Virus record (IMG/VR): IMGVR_UViG_3300036768_001265
Location: 1 to 41,936 of that record
Origin: a virus
Length of the DNA stretch: 41,936 nt
Direction: 5' to 3' (one strand)
Below, piece by piece: positions 8,884 through 16,106 of this stretch. A program made the translations under genes and the position numbers. Below the pieces are notes generated by a model. The model ran no database searches, had not been told where the DNA came from, and saw only the letters and a list, made by a program, of their open reading frames with translations. Numbering within the stretch: position 1 is the stretch's first letter; each line of letters begins with the position of its first letter.

Positions 8884-10306
8884 CTTTGTTAACCCGCCTC
8901 TTCCCCCAATTCCAGCCGGACACGGCGTCAGACCTGATCACTACCGGCATATTGTTGATTTTTATCTCAACGGCTAATAGCCGTTGAATATCGGAGATTA
9001 ACTTAGCCTCGTCCTCAACCTTCGGGTCAAATTGAAGTAAGATGGAGTCGTGAACCTGCGCTAAGATTTCGACGCGGCCGGATAGTTCGAGTTCCCGCCA
9101 CACAAGATACAGGCCGTAGTTGAGGTAGTCGCCGATGACGGATTGCGGCTCATACGCGATCGCCTCTTTGATAACGGAAGAGTCCGTGGGGCGGCCGGGG
9201 AAAAATCTCTTGCGGCCAAGAGCGGTGGTAATGGTCCGGGTTGACGCGAGTTGTTGCATGACACGGGCGTGCCAGCGGCGGATGCCGGGGAATTCCTTGA
9301 AATAACGATTTTGAAAGTCTTCAGCAACCTTGCGCTCGATCTTTAGATGCGCTTGGAGAACCGGCGGGGTGCCGCCGTAGTTGGAGCCGTGCCCGCCACG
9401 TTTAGCGAGATCTCGGTAAGAAAAATCCCGGTAGTATTTTTGTTCTGCGATGGCTCGGTTGGTCTTTTTGTCGGTAGTCCAGGGAAGGTCCGGCCAGCAC
9501 ATCGTGCAAACGTAAGTATGCGGATCACCGGACATGCAAGCACGCTGGTAATTTTCATCGCCGGAAACATAGGCCACGACGACGGACTCCGCCTGGGCCA
9601 AGTCAAATTGAAGAAACTTTTTTCCAGGGTCTGGGATAATGATCCGCCTGAGTTTATCCGTGATATTTTGAAGATTTGTCCCTCTGTGAAACACATTGTC
9701 CGAGGACGACCAACGGCCAGTCTCGGTTCCAGTGACGTGATAACTGCACCGCAAGCGCCCATCCGGGTCGACCCCTGTGCGCAACGTCGCGAGTTTCTTC
9801 TCGACATCGCGAAGAGCCAGGATGAGTGTCGCGAATGGCCTGGCGCGCGGGTAGGTAAGGAGTTTTTCCATCGCCTCGCGGTTGGTAGTGACTACTTGCT
9901 CGCGCTTGATCTTGTCATAGCGCTGGATTGGTGGGATGCGCAGGACAGAGTAGAAAAAGTTTTTAAGTTGATCCGGCGATCGGTGGTTCAGCGGATAGCC
10001 AAGAATTGATGAAGTAAGCCTGGAAAGGAAATTGGAATAACGATCCGCTTCGATCGAAAGGCTGTGGATTGCCTCATCCCTGGCGTGGAAATCCACGCGC
10101 AGGCCGCGTAGCATCATCGCGAGAGCCGGGGCCTGCATCGTGCGAGACATGTCGTAGGCGAAGCCGCCGTCGAACTGTGAAAGTGCCTCATGCACTTCGT
10201 AAGTAATGCAATTGTCGAGGGCGTTGTAAATCCAAAGGGACTCGTCGTAGTGGGTGCCCGCGGCACCGTTGTGGGGGAGTTCATCTGAATAGAGGATTTT
10301 AGCCAT
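8762..10306 (-). CDS. Family-A DNA polymerase, polymerase half (split gene)
   Basis: This 514-residue protein starts at the ATG at 10306 after GAGGAAAG. It has the Pol I polymerase motifs in order: TETGRWSSS near 194-202, motif A with Asp235 (FLQFDLAQAES), motif B Arg298/Lys302/Tyr310 (RDLAKRGGHGSNYG) and motif C His419-Asp420 (QVHDSILLQ). At the N-terminus YNALD (27-31) fits the Exo III motif Y-x3-D of the proofreading domain, but the rest of that domain is absent and lies in the gene at 11158-12252. The polymerase is therefore split inside the exonuclease domain, with three small genes between the halves. It copies the phage genome. Confidence 0.9.
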   Translation of the reverse strand: MAKILYSDELPHNGAAGTHYDESLWIYNALDNCITYEVHEALSQFDGGFAYDMSRTMQAPALAMMLRGLRVDFHARDEAIHSLSIEADRYSNFLSRLTSSILGYPLNHRSPDQLKNFFYSVLRIPPIQRYDKIKREQVVTTNREAMEKLLTYPRARPFATLILALRDVEKKLATLRTGVDPDGRLRCSYHVTGTETGRWSSSDNVFHRGTNLQNITDKLRRIIIPDPGKKFLQFDLAQAESVVVAYVSGDENYQRACMSGDPHTYVCTMCWPDLPWTTDKKTNRAIAEQKYYRDFSYRDLAKRGGHGSNYGGTPPVLQAHLKIERKVAEDFQNRYFKEFPGIRRWHARVMQQLASTRTITTALGRKRFFPGRPTDSSVIKEAIAYEPQSVIGDYLNYGLYLVWRELELSGRVEILAQVHDSILLQFDPKVEDEAKLISDIQRLLAVEIKINNMPVVIRSDAVSGWNWGKRRVNKDGSIENHYGLSDWTGHDPRTPPPERSPLDRRVSLINQPFK

Positions 10307-10640
10307 AGATTTTTCTTTCCTCGATCCGAACCCCATGCATTCCAGCCCATTGTCGAGCAAGTTTCATGCCTGCCGACATTCCGTGGTCTATGTAAAACGC
10401 GACGAGCTGTGCGTAATGCATAATCATAGCACGGTTGATTTCGAGTCCCTCTGCGCGTTGGTCCTCATCCTCTTCGTAAAGAGCTCGCGTGTGGGCAAGC
10501 ATTGCGTGTGATGCCCAGGGGATTTCTCCCCTGGACAGTGAGTCGCGAATGCATTGACGAAGGTAGTTTGTCGCCTTCTCGCCAGCGCCGAGCCCCGCCC
10601 ACGGCGACTCAATCACCACAAGTCGCGGCTTAACCAGCAT
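10299..10640 (-). CDS. Nucleoside 2-deoxyribosyltransferase-like protein (DUF4406/DUF7768 type)
   Basis: This 113-residue protein starts at the ATG at 10640, inside the end of the MazG-like gene. The pattern VVIESPWAG at the N-terminus, a Tyr/Cys helix, IPWASHAMLAHTRAL and YIDHGMSAGM resembles small phage proteins with the nucleoside deoxyribosyltransferase-like Rossmann fold that occur in nucleotide-metabolism clusters. The enzyme function is inferred from this pattern only. Its tail overlaps the ribosome site and start of the polymerase gene, and it is one of three small genes filling the gap between the two polymerase halves. Confidence 0.6.
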   Translation of the reverse strand: MLVKPRLVVIESPWAGLGAGEKATNYLRQCIRDSLSRGEIPWASHAMLAHTRALYEEDEDQRAEGLEINRAMIMHYAQLVAFYIDHGMSAGMKLARQWAGMHGVRIEERKIYG

Positions 10641-10992
10641 TGAGGTGACGCCCGATATCAGGCGGAGTCCAGCCGTCGGGTTTGAGGATCTTGCCGTCCT
10701 CACGCCGACGCACTTGGCCAGTGGCGGGATCGATCTTGGCCATGTTTGACGCATGCACCTCATCCCACAGCGCCGCGAGCGGCCATCCACGGGAATGAGC
10801 GTAGCCTATCAGGACTACGATGAGATCGATCACGGCATCCGCCTCGTTGAACGGGGAGGACGCCGTAGTGAATTCTTTGTATTCCTCGTCAATCAGTTTG
10901 CGATAAAGCAGAGCCTGTTCGTGATTGACCTCACCCACAGTCTGCCCGCACGCGAGCATGAACTGCGCCTGATCCTTGAACGGGTTACTCAT
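10630..10992 (-). CDS. MazG-like nucleotide pyrophosphohydrolase
   Basis: This 120-residue protein starts at the ATG at 10992 (MSNPFKDQ) after GAGGAAA. The helical pattern EQALLYRKLIDEEYKEF followed by NEADAVIDLIVVLIGYAHS has the E-x2-E...E-x2-D metal-ligand spacing of the all-alpha NTP pyrophosphatase superfamily, and the tail DGKILKPDGWTPPDI is typical of phage members. Such enzymes hydrolyse (d)NTPs or alarmones to monophosphate and pyrophosphate, to clean or rebalance nucleotide pools. It lies in the gap between the polymerase halves and overlaps both neighbours. Confidence 0.8.
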   Translation of the reverse strand: MSNPFKDQAQFMLACGQTVGEVNHEQALLYRKLIDEEYKEFTTASSPFNEADAVIDLIVVLIGYAHSRGWPLAALWDEVHASNMAKIDPATGQVRRREDGKILKPDGWTPPDIGRHLNAG

Positions 10993-11161
10993 CGTTGTTT
11001 TCCTCAATAACCGGGCCGGTAACCCTCCACACAATGCAATCATCGGTGGAGTCTACAGGTTCAAACTCTACTTCCAGGTCCAAAAGAAGTTCTTCAATAG
11101 CGAACACAACATCGGTGAAATTATAATCGAAGTTATCCGGAATTTCCACCACGACTTTCAT
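10985..11161 (-). CDS. Small acidic protein (58 aa)
   Basis: The ATG at 11161 overlaps the stop of the UDG-exonuclease gene (ATGA) and is preceded by AGAGGGAAG. The product begins MKVVVEIPDNFDYNF, ends VIEENNDE and is strongly acidic (about 17 Asp/Glu against two basic residues). I do not recognise it. Coupling to the exonuclease half of the split polymerase and its position in the gap suggest a replication-linked role, perhaps a small partner protein, but that is inference. Confidence 0.7.
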   Translation of the reverse strand: MKVVVEIPDNFDYNFTDVVFAIEELLLDLEVEFEPVDSTDDCIVWRVTGPVIEENNDE

Positions 11162-12252
11162 GCTTCCCTCTTCTCCTCTCCACCTCGCGGCCTGTATTTC
11201 TTCCAGGCTCGTTCGTTCGCATAAAGGCTTCCCAAGAAGTCGAGCCCCTTGGGAAGTCCGGGGTAAAGACTGTGATGCTTGATCATCGTGTCATGGACGA
11301 ACCTCCTCATCGGCCAGCGATAATGCAGAAAATACTGCAAATCATACAATCCATTCTGCAAGATTTTTTCAACATCCGACGCGAGGATATCCCGGCATAC
11401 CTGCCAAGCGAACCGCTCGCTCGCGTGGTCCGGCCAATAATGATTGCCTGGTTTTCTCCTATCCCAGAACGGGATGACGTAAGCCTCATCCGGCGACGGC
11501 GAAAATCCCACACATGTGATCTGGCCAGCCTTTGTCTCGCAGTCAACCGCCAGGGCCGAAGCAGAAATCAAACGTTCCCGCCATTGGACAAGGTCTTCAA
11601 TTGTCGGCTCAAGATACAACGCGCGCCGACGCAGGCGAAGTTCTGGAAAAGTTGACTCCGCCTTCGCTTTCATCAGGTCAGCGACAGTGATTGCGCGAAG
11701 TTCATATTGACGTAGAACCGCAGCAGGGTGATACGTGCCAATGACTTTGGCATTTGGATAGAGCGTTGAAAGATAAAGGGTGCCGCGGGTCTTTCCGATG
11801 CCGCTGGCTCCCGTAAGGGCGGACATCGCCACGTTGCCAAGAGCGACAATGATGTTGGGCTTGACTTGGGTGATTTCGTGGTAAAGCCTTTCCCGCGCGG
11901 GCTGGACGAATTCCGGCTTGATGTAAAGTTTGTTGTAAGGGATCAGGGCGAAAAATTGATTTGTGGGGATAGCCTCTCTGCGCGAAACGCACCAGGAAGT
12001 GAGGTCGTTGTCCGGAGGCCTGACGTCAAACACGTTGGTAATCGCGCAAGAGGCGCGGGAAATTCCCGCGTCCTCCAGCATGGAATTCAACTCTTGCCCG
12101 GCGGCACCTGCGAACGGGACTCCAAGTTTTTCTTCCATCGCGCCTGGCGCTTCACCGACCAGGAGGATGTTGGCCGGTCGAAGCAGCCCTTTCACGCGTT
12201 TCGCACTCGAAGGCAATGGCAAGGTAGGCAGCGCCGTCGATGTAGTTGTCAC
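11158..12252 (-). CDS. Uracil-DNA glycosylase domain fused to 3'-5' exonuclease domain (first half of split polymerase)
   Basis: The GTG at 12252 follows GGAGG with good spacing (364 aa). Residues about 30-185 are a family-4-like uracil-DNA glycosylase: GEAPG (33-37), VPFAGAAGQ, TNVFDVRPP and HPAAVLR (175-181). The N-terminal CxxC of Fe-S family-4 enzymes is not visible. Residues about 230-364 are the start of a Pol I proofreading domain: DCET (237-240, Exo I), NGLYD (300-304, Exo II), then HDTMIKHHSLYPGLPKGLDF. The chain ends before Exo III, which is on the downstream polymerase gene. UDG-exonuclease-polymerase order is known as one chain in SPO1-type polymerases; here it is broken. It overlaps the upstream gene by about 100 bases. 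Confidence 0.85.
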   Translation of the reverse strand: MTTTSTALPTLPLPSSAKRVKGLLRPANILLVGEAPGAMEEKLGVPFAGAAGQELNSMLEDAGISRASCAITNVFDVRPPDNDLTSWCVSRREAIPTNQFFALIPYNKLYIKPEFVQPARERLYHEITQVKPNIIVALGNVAMSALTGASGIGKTRGTLYLSTLYPNAKVIGTYHPAAVLRQYELRAITVADLMKAKAESTFPELRLRRRALYLEPTIEDLVQWRERLISASALAVDCETKAGQITCVGFSPSPDEAYVIPFWDRRKPGNHYWPDHASERFAWQVCRDILASDVEKILQNGLYDLQYFLHYRWPMRRFVHDTMIKHHSLYPGLPKGLDFLGSLYANERAWKKYRPRGGEEKREA

Positions 12253-12472
12253 GATGGAACCTCCCAACAGCGATGCGCGCAAGTTTGGTCAGGGCTTGCA
12301 TGATGGCAGCGTCGTGAGCCACCGATTTCTCTTCAAGTTTGCCTGACCATTTTGCATACCACGAAAGAAGTTCGCCAAAGGCCTGATGATTGACAAGGCA
12401 GTCCCCGTAGGTCTCGTTGCGGTCAACCGAGGTCAGCTCCGCCGCCGTTTGCAGCACTTCTAACCGCGGCAC
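12152..12472 (-). CDS. DUF6378-like phage protein
   Basis: The GTG at 12472 is chosen because the product then reads VPRLEVLQTAAELT and DRNETYGD, the usual start of this family; an upstream frame is open to 12604 but overlaps the methyltransferase further. The later AIMQALTKLARIAVGR and DNYIDGAAYLAIAFE are the conserved helices. Members are common in phage replication clusters; the function is unknown, and a MazG-like helical fold has been suggested for similar sequences. No clear ribosome site is visible, so the start is uncertain. It overlaps both neighbours. Confidence 0.7.
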   Translation of the reverse strand: MPRLEVLQTAAELTSVDRNETYGDCLVNHQAFGELLSWYAKWSGKLEEKSVAHDAAIMQALTKLARIAVGRFHRDNYIDGAAYLAIAFECETRERAASTGQHPPGR

Positions 12473-13742
12473 AGCGTTTGTTTGTGCACTCGACGTATTT
12501 TTCGTTGACGTCAAGGCCGACAACACGGCTTGCACCGAGTCGGAGCGCCGCTTCAAGGGCAGTTCCTGATCCACAGGTAGGGTCGAGAAGTTCGGTGTAT
12601 TCATCCGTCAACATCTCCAAAAAGTGGGTGACGACTGCGAGCGGTTTCTCGCTAAGATGATGCTCTTTCGTAGTCGGCGCGGAGACCGACGCCGCCTTAA
12701 CTCGATTGATCGGCCGGTCCCCGCGCGTTGCGAAAATAGCGATCTCATACGTGCGCCGCGGCTGCCGACGCACGTCCGGCGCGATACCGACGTTGTCGGA
12801 CTTATGCCAGATGAGCGGCACCTCGCATACGGTCCAATTGTAATAGCGGAAACGGGAAAAAATCTTGCCGACGTTCTTGTGTGCTAGCCAGAAGATGCAA
12901 TGCGCGGAGTCGGCGATAAAGCGATCCTGGTTGTCGAAAAAGGCCCGGACAAGAGCGTCGAAGAGTTCCGGCCGGTCGTCGTAGAGATTGTCGGTGATAC
13001 GCCAACTGGCGGAGGAATTTTGAAGGTTCTCCACGTGCATACCAAGGCCGTAAGGGAAGTCGCAGTGGATGAGATTGAAGCGGCGACCTGAATAAGACGG
13101 TGCCCAGTCAAGGAATGATTGCTGGAAGGCAAATGTTTGGACCGGCTTCGGCTCGGACTTTACAATGGCTGGAGCAGCGTTTTCGACCACGATATCGTCA
13201 ATGGAAGCGATAACGTCTTCCATGATTGCTTCTTGCTGCTTCTTTTGCAGCGATGCTAGCAAGTCATACGCTGCTTTCCACGAAGACGCTTCGCGCAGAC
13301 GAGGCTCTGTCGAAAGCGCAGGAGCCAGCGTCAGCATGTGCGACAATGAGGAAGGATGGATTTGAAGGTCTTCAGCAATCTCGCGTTGGGAGCGGTTTGT
13401 CAACGACGCAAATCTCGCAACGGCCTCGACGTATTCCGGCCAATTCAGATCCTTGCGCCGGACATTCTCCTCAAGTTCGATAAGTTCTTGCTCATCCCTT
13501 GGAAGGTCAGAAAGTTCCACCGCGAGGATTTCTTCGCGCCCGAGATGTTGCATAGCGCGCAACCTGCGGCCGCCGGCAAGCAAACGCCAGCCTGTCTCCG
13601 TGCGGGAGACGACGACAGGCTGAAGTTGACCAAGTCGCTTGATCGACGCAGCGAGGGCTGTGATGTCGCCGTAGTCGCTGCGTTGGCGATCGGGAGCGAC
13701 CTCGATTGAGGAAATTGGAATGAGCATGGGCGGTCTTTTCAT
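12423..13742 (-). CDS. ParB-like domain fused to DNA N6-adenine/N4-cytosine methyltransferase
   Basis: This 439-residue protein has an N-terminal ParB/Srx-type domain (residues about 5-145: IPISSIEVAPDRQR, LAGGRRLRAMQ, EENVRRKDLNWPEY, then an HTH-like segment QREIAEDLQIHPSSLSHML). The C-terminal half is a methyltransferase with DFPYG (228-232) as catalytic motif IV and DPTCGSGT (387-394) as the SAM-binding motif I; IV before I is the beta-class order. It probably methylates phage DNA, either against host restriction or as an epigenetic signal. The ATG at 13742 lies inside dyad element B and has no obvious Shine-Dalgarno. ParB-methyltransferase fusions are known from phages and mobile elements. 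Confidence 0.85.
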   Translation of the reverse strand: MKRPPMLIPISSIEVAPDRQRSDYGDITALAASIKRLGQLQPVVVSRTETGWRLLAGGRRLRAMQHLGREEILAVELSDLPRDEQELIELEENVRRKDLNWPEYVEAVARFASLTNRSQREIAEDLQIHPSSLSHMLTLAPALSTEPRLREASSWKAAYDLLASLQKKQQEAIMEDVIASIDDIVVENAAPAIVKSEPKPVQTFAFQQSFLDWAPSYSGRRFNLIHCDFPYGLGMHVENLQNSSASWRITDNLYDDRPELFDALVRAFFDNQDRFIADSAHCIFWLAHKNVGKIFSRFRYYNWTVCEVPLIWHKSDNVGIAPDVRRQPRRTYEIAIFATRGDRPINRVKAASVSAPTTKEHHLSEKPLAVVTHFLEMLTDEYTELLDPTCGSGTALEAALRLGASRVVGLDVNEKYVECTNKRCAAVRSAANGGGADLG

Positions 13743-13767
13743 GTATACGATTTTTCGTAAAGATGAA
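13738..13767. repeat. Dyad element copy B
   Basis: Arms TTCATGTATACGA and TCGTAAAGATGAA flank TTTT. On the - strand it directly follows a GC terminator hairpin and contains the start codon of the ParB-methyltransferase gene in one arm, so a bound protein or a folded RNA arm could block translation or transcription of that gene. Confidence 0.85.
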
Positions 13768-13768
13768 T

Positions 13769-13787
13769 GGGGGGCACGAGGCCCCCC
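13769..13787 (-). terminator. GC hairpin terminator after the ssDNA-binding-like gene
   Basis: GGGGGGC, loop ACGAG and GCCCCCC form a 7-bp stem eight bases beyond the stop of the gene at 13795-14229. On the - strand it is followed by ATTCATCTTTACG, the start of dyad element B, the same hairpin-then-element order as at 7191-7240. Confidence 0.75.
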
Positions 13788-13794
13788 ACCCACA

Positions 13795-14229
13795 TCACTC
13801 CACGGCGAACGTCTTGCCGATCTCGTTGACCATCCGAGTTTCCCCATTCTGCGGGGTGTAGGCTCTTTCGATAACCTCCGCACGGAACATGCGGCCCGGG
13901 ACCTCGCTGATCATCTCGCCCAGCGACTTGTTCCCGGACTCGATGCCAAGCGTGGTTTCGAGGAAACTGCGTGTCATAAACAGCGAATTCTCGCCAAGCC
14001 ACAGCGTATACCGCAGCGAGCGGGGAAGTTCCACCGTCGGCGGAACCTCAACGTCAAGCGGCTGCATGATCTTCACCATCAGGTCGATGACAGGCATCGG
14101 ACCGTTCTTGGTGTTGACTTCTCGTGGCTCGGTCATCTTGTCAACCTGGGCAAGGTAAAGACCGGTAGGCAGAGGCTCAGGCGGCTTGATGTCGGAAGCG
14201 CGCTTGGAAAGGATTGAGGAAAGGTCCAT
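13795..14229 (-). CDS. Putative single-stranded-DNA-binding protein
   Basis: This 144-residue protein has ribosome site AGGAG before the ATG at 14229. The start (MDLSSILSKRASDIKPPEPL followed by PTGLYLAQVDK) resembles phage OB-fold ssDNA-binding or recombination-associated proteins, and the rest is beta-rich. It sits beside a Sak4-like ATPase and a Cas4-like nuclease, the usual partners of a phage SSB in recombination modules. The assignment is by pattern and context; no aromatic DNA-binding signature is certain by eye. Confidence 0.5.
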   Translation of the reverse strand: MDLSSILSKRASDIKPPEPLPTGLYLAQVDKMTEPREVNTKNGPMPVIDLMVKIMQPLDVEVPPTVELPRSLRYTLWLGENSLFMTRSFLETTLGIESGNKSLGEMISEVPGRMFRAEVIERAYTPQNGETRMVNEIGKTFAVE

Positions 14230-14252
14230 GTCAGTCTCCTGTGTGGGTGTTA

Positions 14253-14327
14253 TGCGAGCGGCCGGATTCGAACCGGCAGTTGGAGAGATTTTAAGTCTCT
14301 TGCGTTTACCTATTTCGCCACGCTCGC
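14253..14327 (-). tRNA. tRNA-Leu (anticodon UAA) with unusually short variable region
   Basis: The - strand folds as a cloverleaf: acceptor GCGAGCG/CGCTCGC, D stem GCG/CGC with AGG in the loop, anticodon stem AGAGA/TCTCT with loop CTTAAAA (anticodon TAA), and T stem GCCGG/CCGGC with loop TTCGAAT. The discriminator is A and CCA is not encoded. Between anticodon and T stems there are only six bases (CCAACT), whereas bacterial tRNA-Leu normally has a long variable arm. It starts directly after the stop codon of the Sak4-like gene, so it must be cut from the early mRNA. It would read UUA/UUG codons, and UUA is visibly common in the late genes. Confidence 0.9.
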
Positions 14328-15128
14328 TCAGTAATTCGCTTCTCCACGAAGGACAGCGAAAAGTTTTGCAAGGTCTGGCTCAACCTCTTGCGGGATTGAG
14401 CCGGGTTTGGAAGTTTTGAGGTCGACAAGGTGCGTGCCGACAGTCAAAAATCGGCGATTGACCGTGTTGCCGACAACTTTCTTCTCCGCCAGGATCACGT
14501 TGTTGAACATCCTGGGAATTTTCGGGGCCAACTTCTGACCAAGAACATTTGGATACGCCTTGCGCACGCCGCTCATCTCATCGCCGATGAACATCAGGTG
14601 CGCCGTCATCACGACATTGCACTTGCACGTCGAGCCGTAAAGCATTTCCAGCATGGCCTCGATTGACTCCATCGCCGCGCCGTAGTCCTGGATCTGTGCG
14701 CGCTGGCCAAGGCGGCCGCCGATTTGTAGTGCGTCGTCGAAGGCTCGCTGCGTGGCGAAGGTAAGGGAGTCAACTACAAGCACGTCTCGATCCGTCCACG
14801 TGGTGAAGTTGCCCATGGACTGCGTGCCTTCCTTCCAGTCGCCAAGGGCCTTCATAAAATCCTGCCACGCGGTCGCACGCGGGACGAGTTTATCCCCGAC
14901 TTTTACTGGCCGGTCCTGCAGCGGCTTGTAAAAAACGTTGCTGCGGTGTTCCGGTGCGAGCACCTTCGGGTCAAGAAGGATGTCCAGGCCGTTGTCGAAG
15001 TCGCAGATGAACAGGCGGTAGCCGGCTGCCGCTAACGACGCGAGGGATGAAGTCTTGCCGGAGCCGCTGTTGCCAAGTATAAGAAGTTTGACGAGCTTTG
15101 TGGACTCATGCTCTGTAAGGGCAGGCAT
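14328..15128 (-). CDS. Sak4-like RecA-fold ATPase (single-strand annealing recombinase)
   Basis: This 266-residue protein starts at the ATG at 15128 after GGAG. Walker A is GNSGSGKTSS (19-28), Walker B is DVLVVDSLT, and there is a VVMTAHLMFIGDE sensor-like strand, matching the AAA_24/Sak4 group of phage RecA-like ATPases that anneal or exchange single strands. Its neighbours, a Cas4-like nuclease upstream and an SSB-like protein downstream, form a recombination module of the type seen in many virulent phages. The tRNA-Leu gene begins at the next base after its stop. Confidence 0.8.
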   Translation of the reverse strand: MPALTEHESTKLVKLLILGNSGSGKTSSLASLAAAGYRLFICDFDNGLDILLDPKVLAPEHRSNVFYKPLQDRPVKVGDKLVPRATAWQDFMKALGDWKEGTQSMGNFTTWTDRDVLVVDSLTFATQRAFDDALQIGGRLGQRAQIQDYGAAMESIEAMLEMLYGSTCKCNVVMTAHLMFIGDEMSGVRKAYPNVLGQKLAPKIPRMFNNVILAEKKVVGNTVNRRFLTVGTHLVDLKTSKPGSIPQEVEPDLAKLFAVLRGEANY

Positions 15129-15129
15129 G

Positions 15130-15201
15130 TTAGCGCTCCGACGCGAGAATGACAACGATAGGAACAATGACAATAACGGTGATGACTAGAGTTGTCAACA
15201 T
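15130..15201 (-). CDS. Tiny membrane peptide (23 aa)
   Basis: The ATG overlaps the stop of the nuclease gene (TGATG) and has a strong ribosome site, GAGGAAG, seven bases upstream. The product is MLTTLVITVIVIVPIV followed by VILASER: one continuous hydrophobic helix with a polar C-terminus. It fits exactly between the nuclease and Sak4-like genes with a two-base gap to the next ATG region, so translation looks deliberate. The function is unknown; a membrane anchor, a host-membrane-targeting early peptide or a superinfection factor are possible. Confidence 0.6.
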   Translation of the reverse strand: MLTTLVITVIVIVPIVVILASER

Positions 15202-16106
15202 CAATCTTCCTCCCCTCGAACGCGAAGTGGATCCCAACGCTCGATTTTGAACTCGTCGCGAAGGACTACATCCCGCACCGAGGGATTGGCGAAGCACACG
15301 GAGCGAAACTGGCACCCACCGTATTTGCCGCAAGACTCGTGGTTGTGAGGCCACCTGTTCGCCGCAAACGACATGTCAAGTTGCGTGAGCCAATAATGCA
15401 GATCGAGCAGCCACTCTTCTTGGTGTGCCTTAACGCGCGCGGCTACGCGGCGACCGAAGCGAGCAAAGTTCACGCCAACCTGCGTGGCGTCAATAATTGC
15501 GCCACCGATTTCAGCCGCGAAGTTCGCCTCCGCCGCTAAGACATACCCGCTGATTTGCGAAGAGAAGACATACCGCTGCCAATAGTGTTCGTTCAGGGCG
15601 GATTTGGTGTGCTTGTGCTCCATCGCGAACAGGCGGCCCTGATACGACACGATGGAGTCAATGTGCCCGCAGTAAATAACCGGAGCGTCTGAGTGACTGA
15701 ATGTGAACGGGAGTTCAACCCGGAAGGAAAGTTCTACCGCTGGCTTGCCGTTAGGCAGCGTGATGACTTGGACGAAATCGCTGCGGTAGTGCGCCTCGTG
15801 CCATACGAGCGCGCGAATAAGCGTTGCGCGCGTTCTCGCGCTGTCATCACTGGTCAGTTCATACTTGATCGCTTTCCGGATCGCGGCTCGCAGCGCTTCA
15901 TGCCTCGTCGCGCCCGCCGCCATGGACCGTTCGAAAGTCTCGAGCCCGTCGTGGTAAGCCGCGCCGAAGACGAGCGGGGCGGCGGCGGTTTTGGGCCTCC
16001 GGCCCTCGACGATTGCGTAGTAGTATTTTCTTGGGCACTCCTTGAACATCGCGAGGGATGAATGATCGACAGCGAAGAGGCCTGAGGATGGATCGTTTGC
16101 CTGCAT
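15201..16106 (-). CDS. Cas4/RecB-like PD-(D/E)XK nuclease with Fe-S cluster
   Basis: This 301-residue protein has Asp150 (GHIDSIV) and Glu163-x-Lys165 (AMEHKHTK), the PD-(D/E)XK catalytic core, with His52 in a HDGL segment as the usual upstream residue. Cys24 (ECPRKYYY) and Cys259, 265 and 271 (CGKYGGCQFRSVC) have the spacing of the 4Fe-4S cluster of Cas4 and AddB-type exonucleases. It likely resects DNA ends for the Sak4-type recombinase encoded two genes downstream. The start codon overlaps the preceding TAA (TAATG). Confidence 0.85.
   Translation of the reverse strand: MQANDPSSGLFAVDHSSLAMFKECPRKYYYAIVEGRRPKTAAAPLVFGAAYHDGLETFERSMAAGATRHEALRAAIRKAIKYELTSDDSARTRATLIRALVWHEAHYRSDFVQVITLPNGKPAVELSFRVELPFTFSHSDAPVIYCGHIDSIVSYQGRLFAMEHKHTKSALNEHYWQRYVFSSQISGYVLAAEANFAAEIGGAIIDATQVGVNFARFGRRVAARVKAHQEEWLLDLHYWLTQLDMSFAANRWPHNHESCGKYGGCQFRSVCFANPSVRDVVLRDEFKIERWDPLRVRGEED

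Noticed and set aside
9347-10009. 220-residue open frame on the + strand
   Set aside because: It is antisense to the polymerase motifs, which are unmistakable on the - strand; it lacks any protein-like pattern.
11866-12303. 145-residue open frame antisense to the UDG domain
   Set aside because: A shadow of the GEAPG...HPAAVLR region; no start signal.
13738-13767. Dyad elements as a classical parS site because of the ParB domain
   Set aside because: The sequence does not resemble the bacterial TGTTTCACGTGAAACA-type site and ParB-like domains are often not partition proteins; kept only as a hypothesis.
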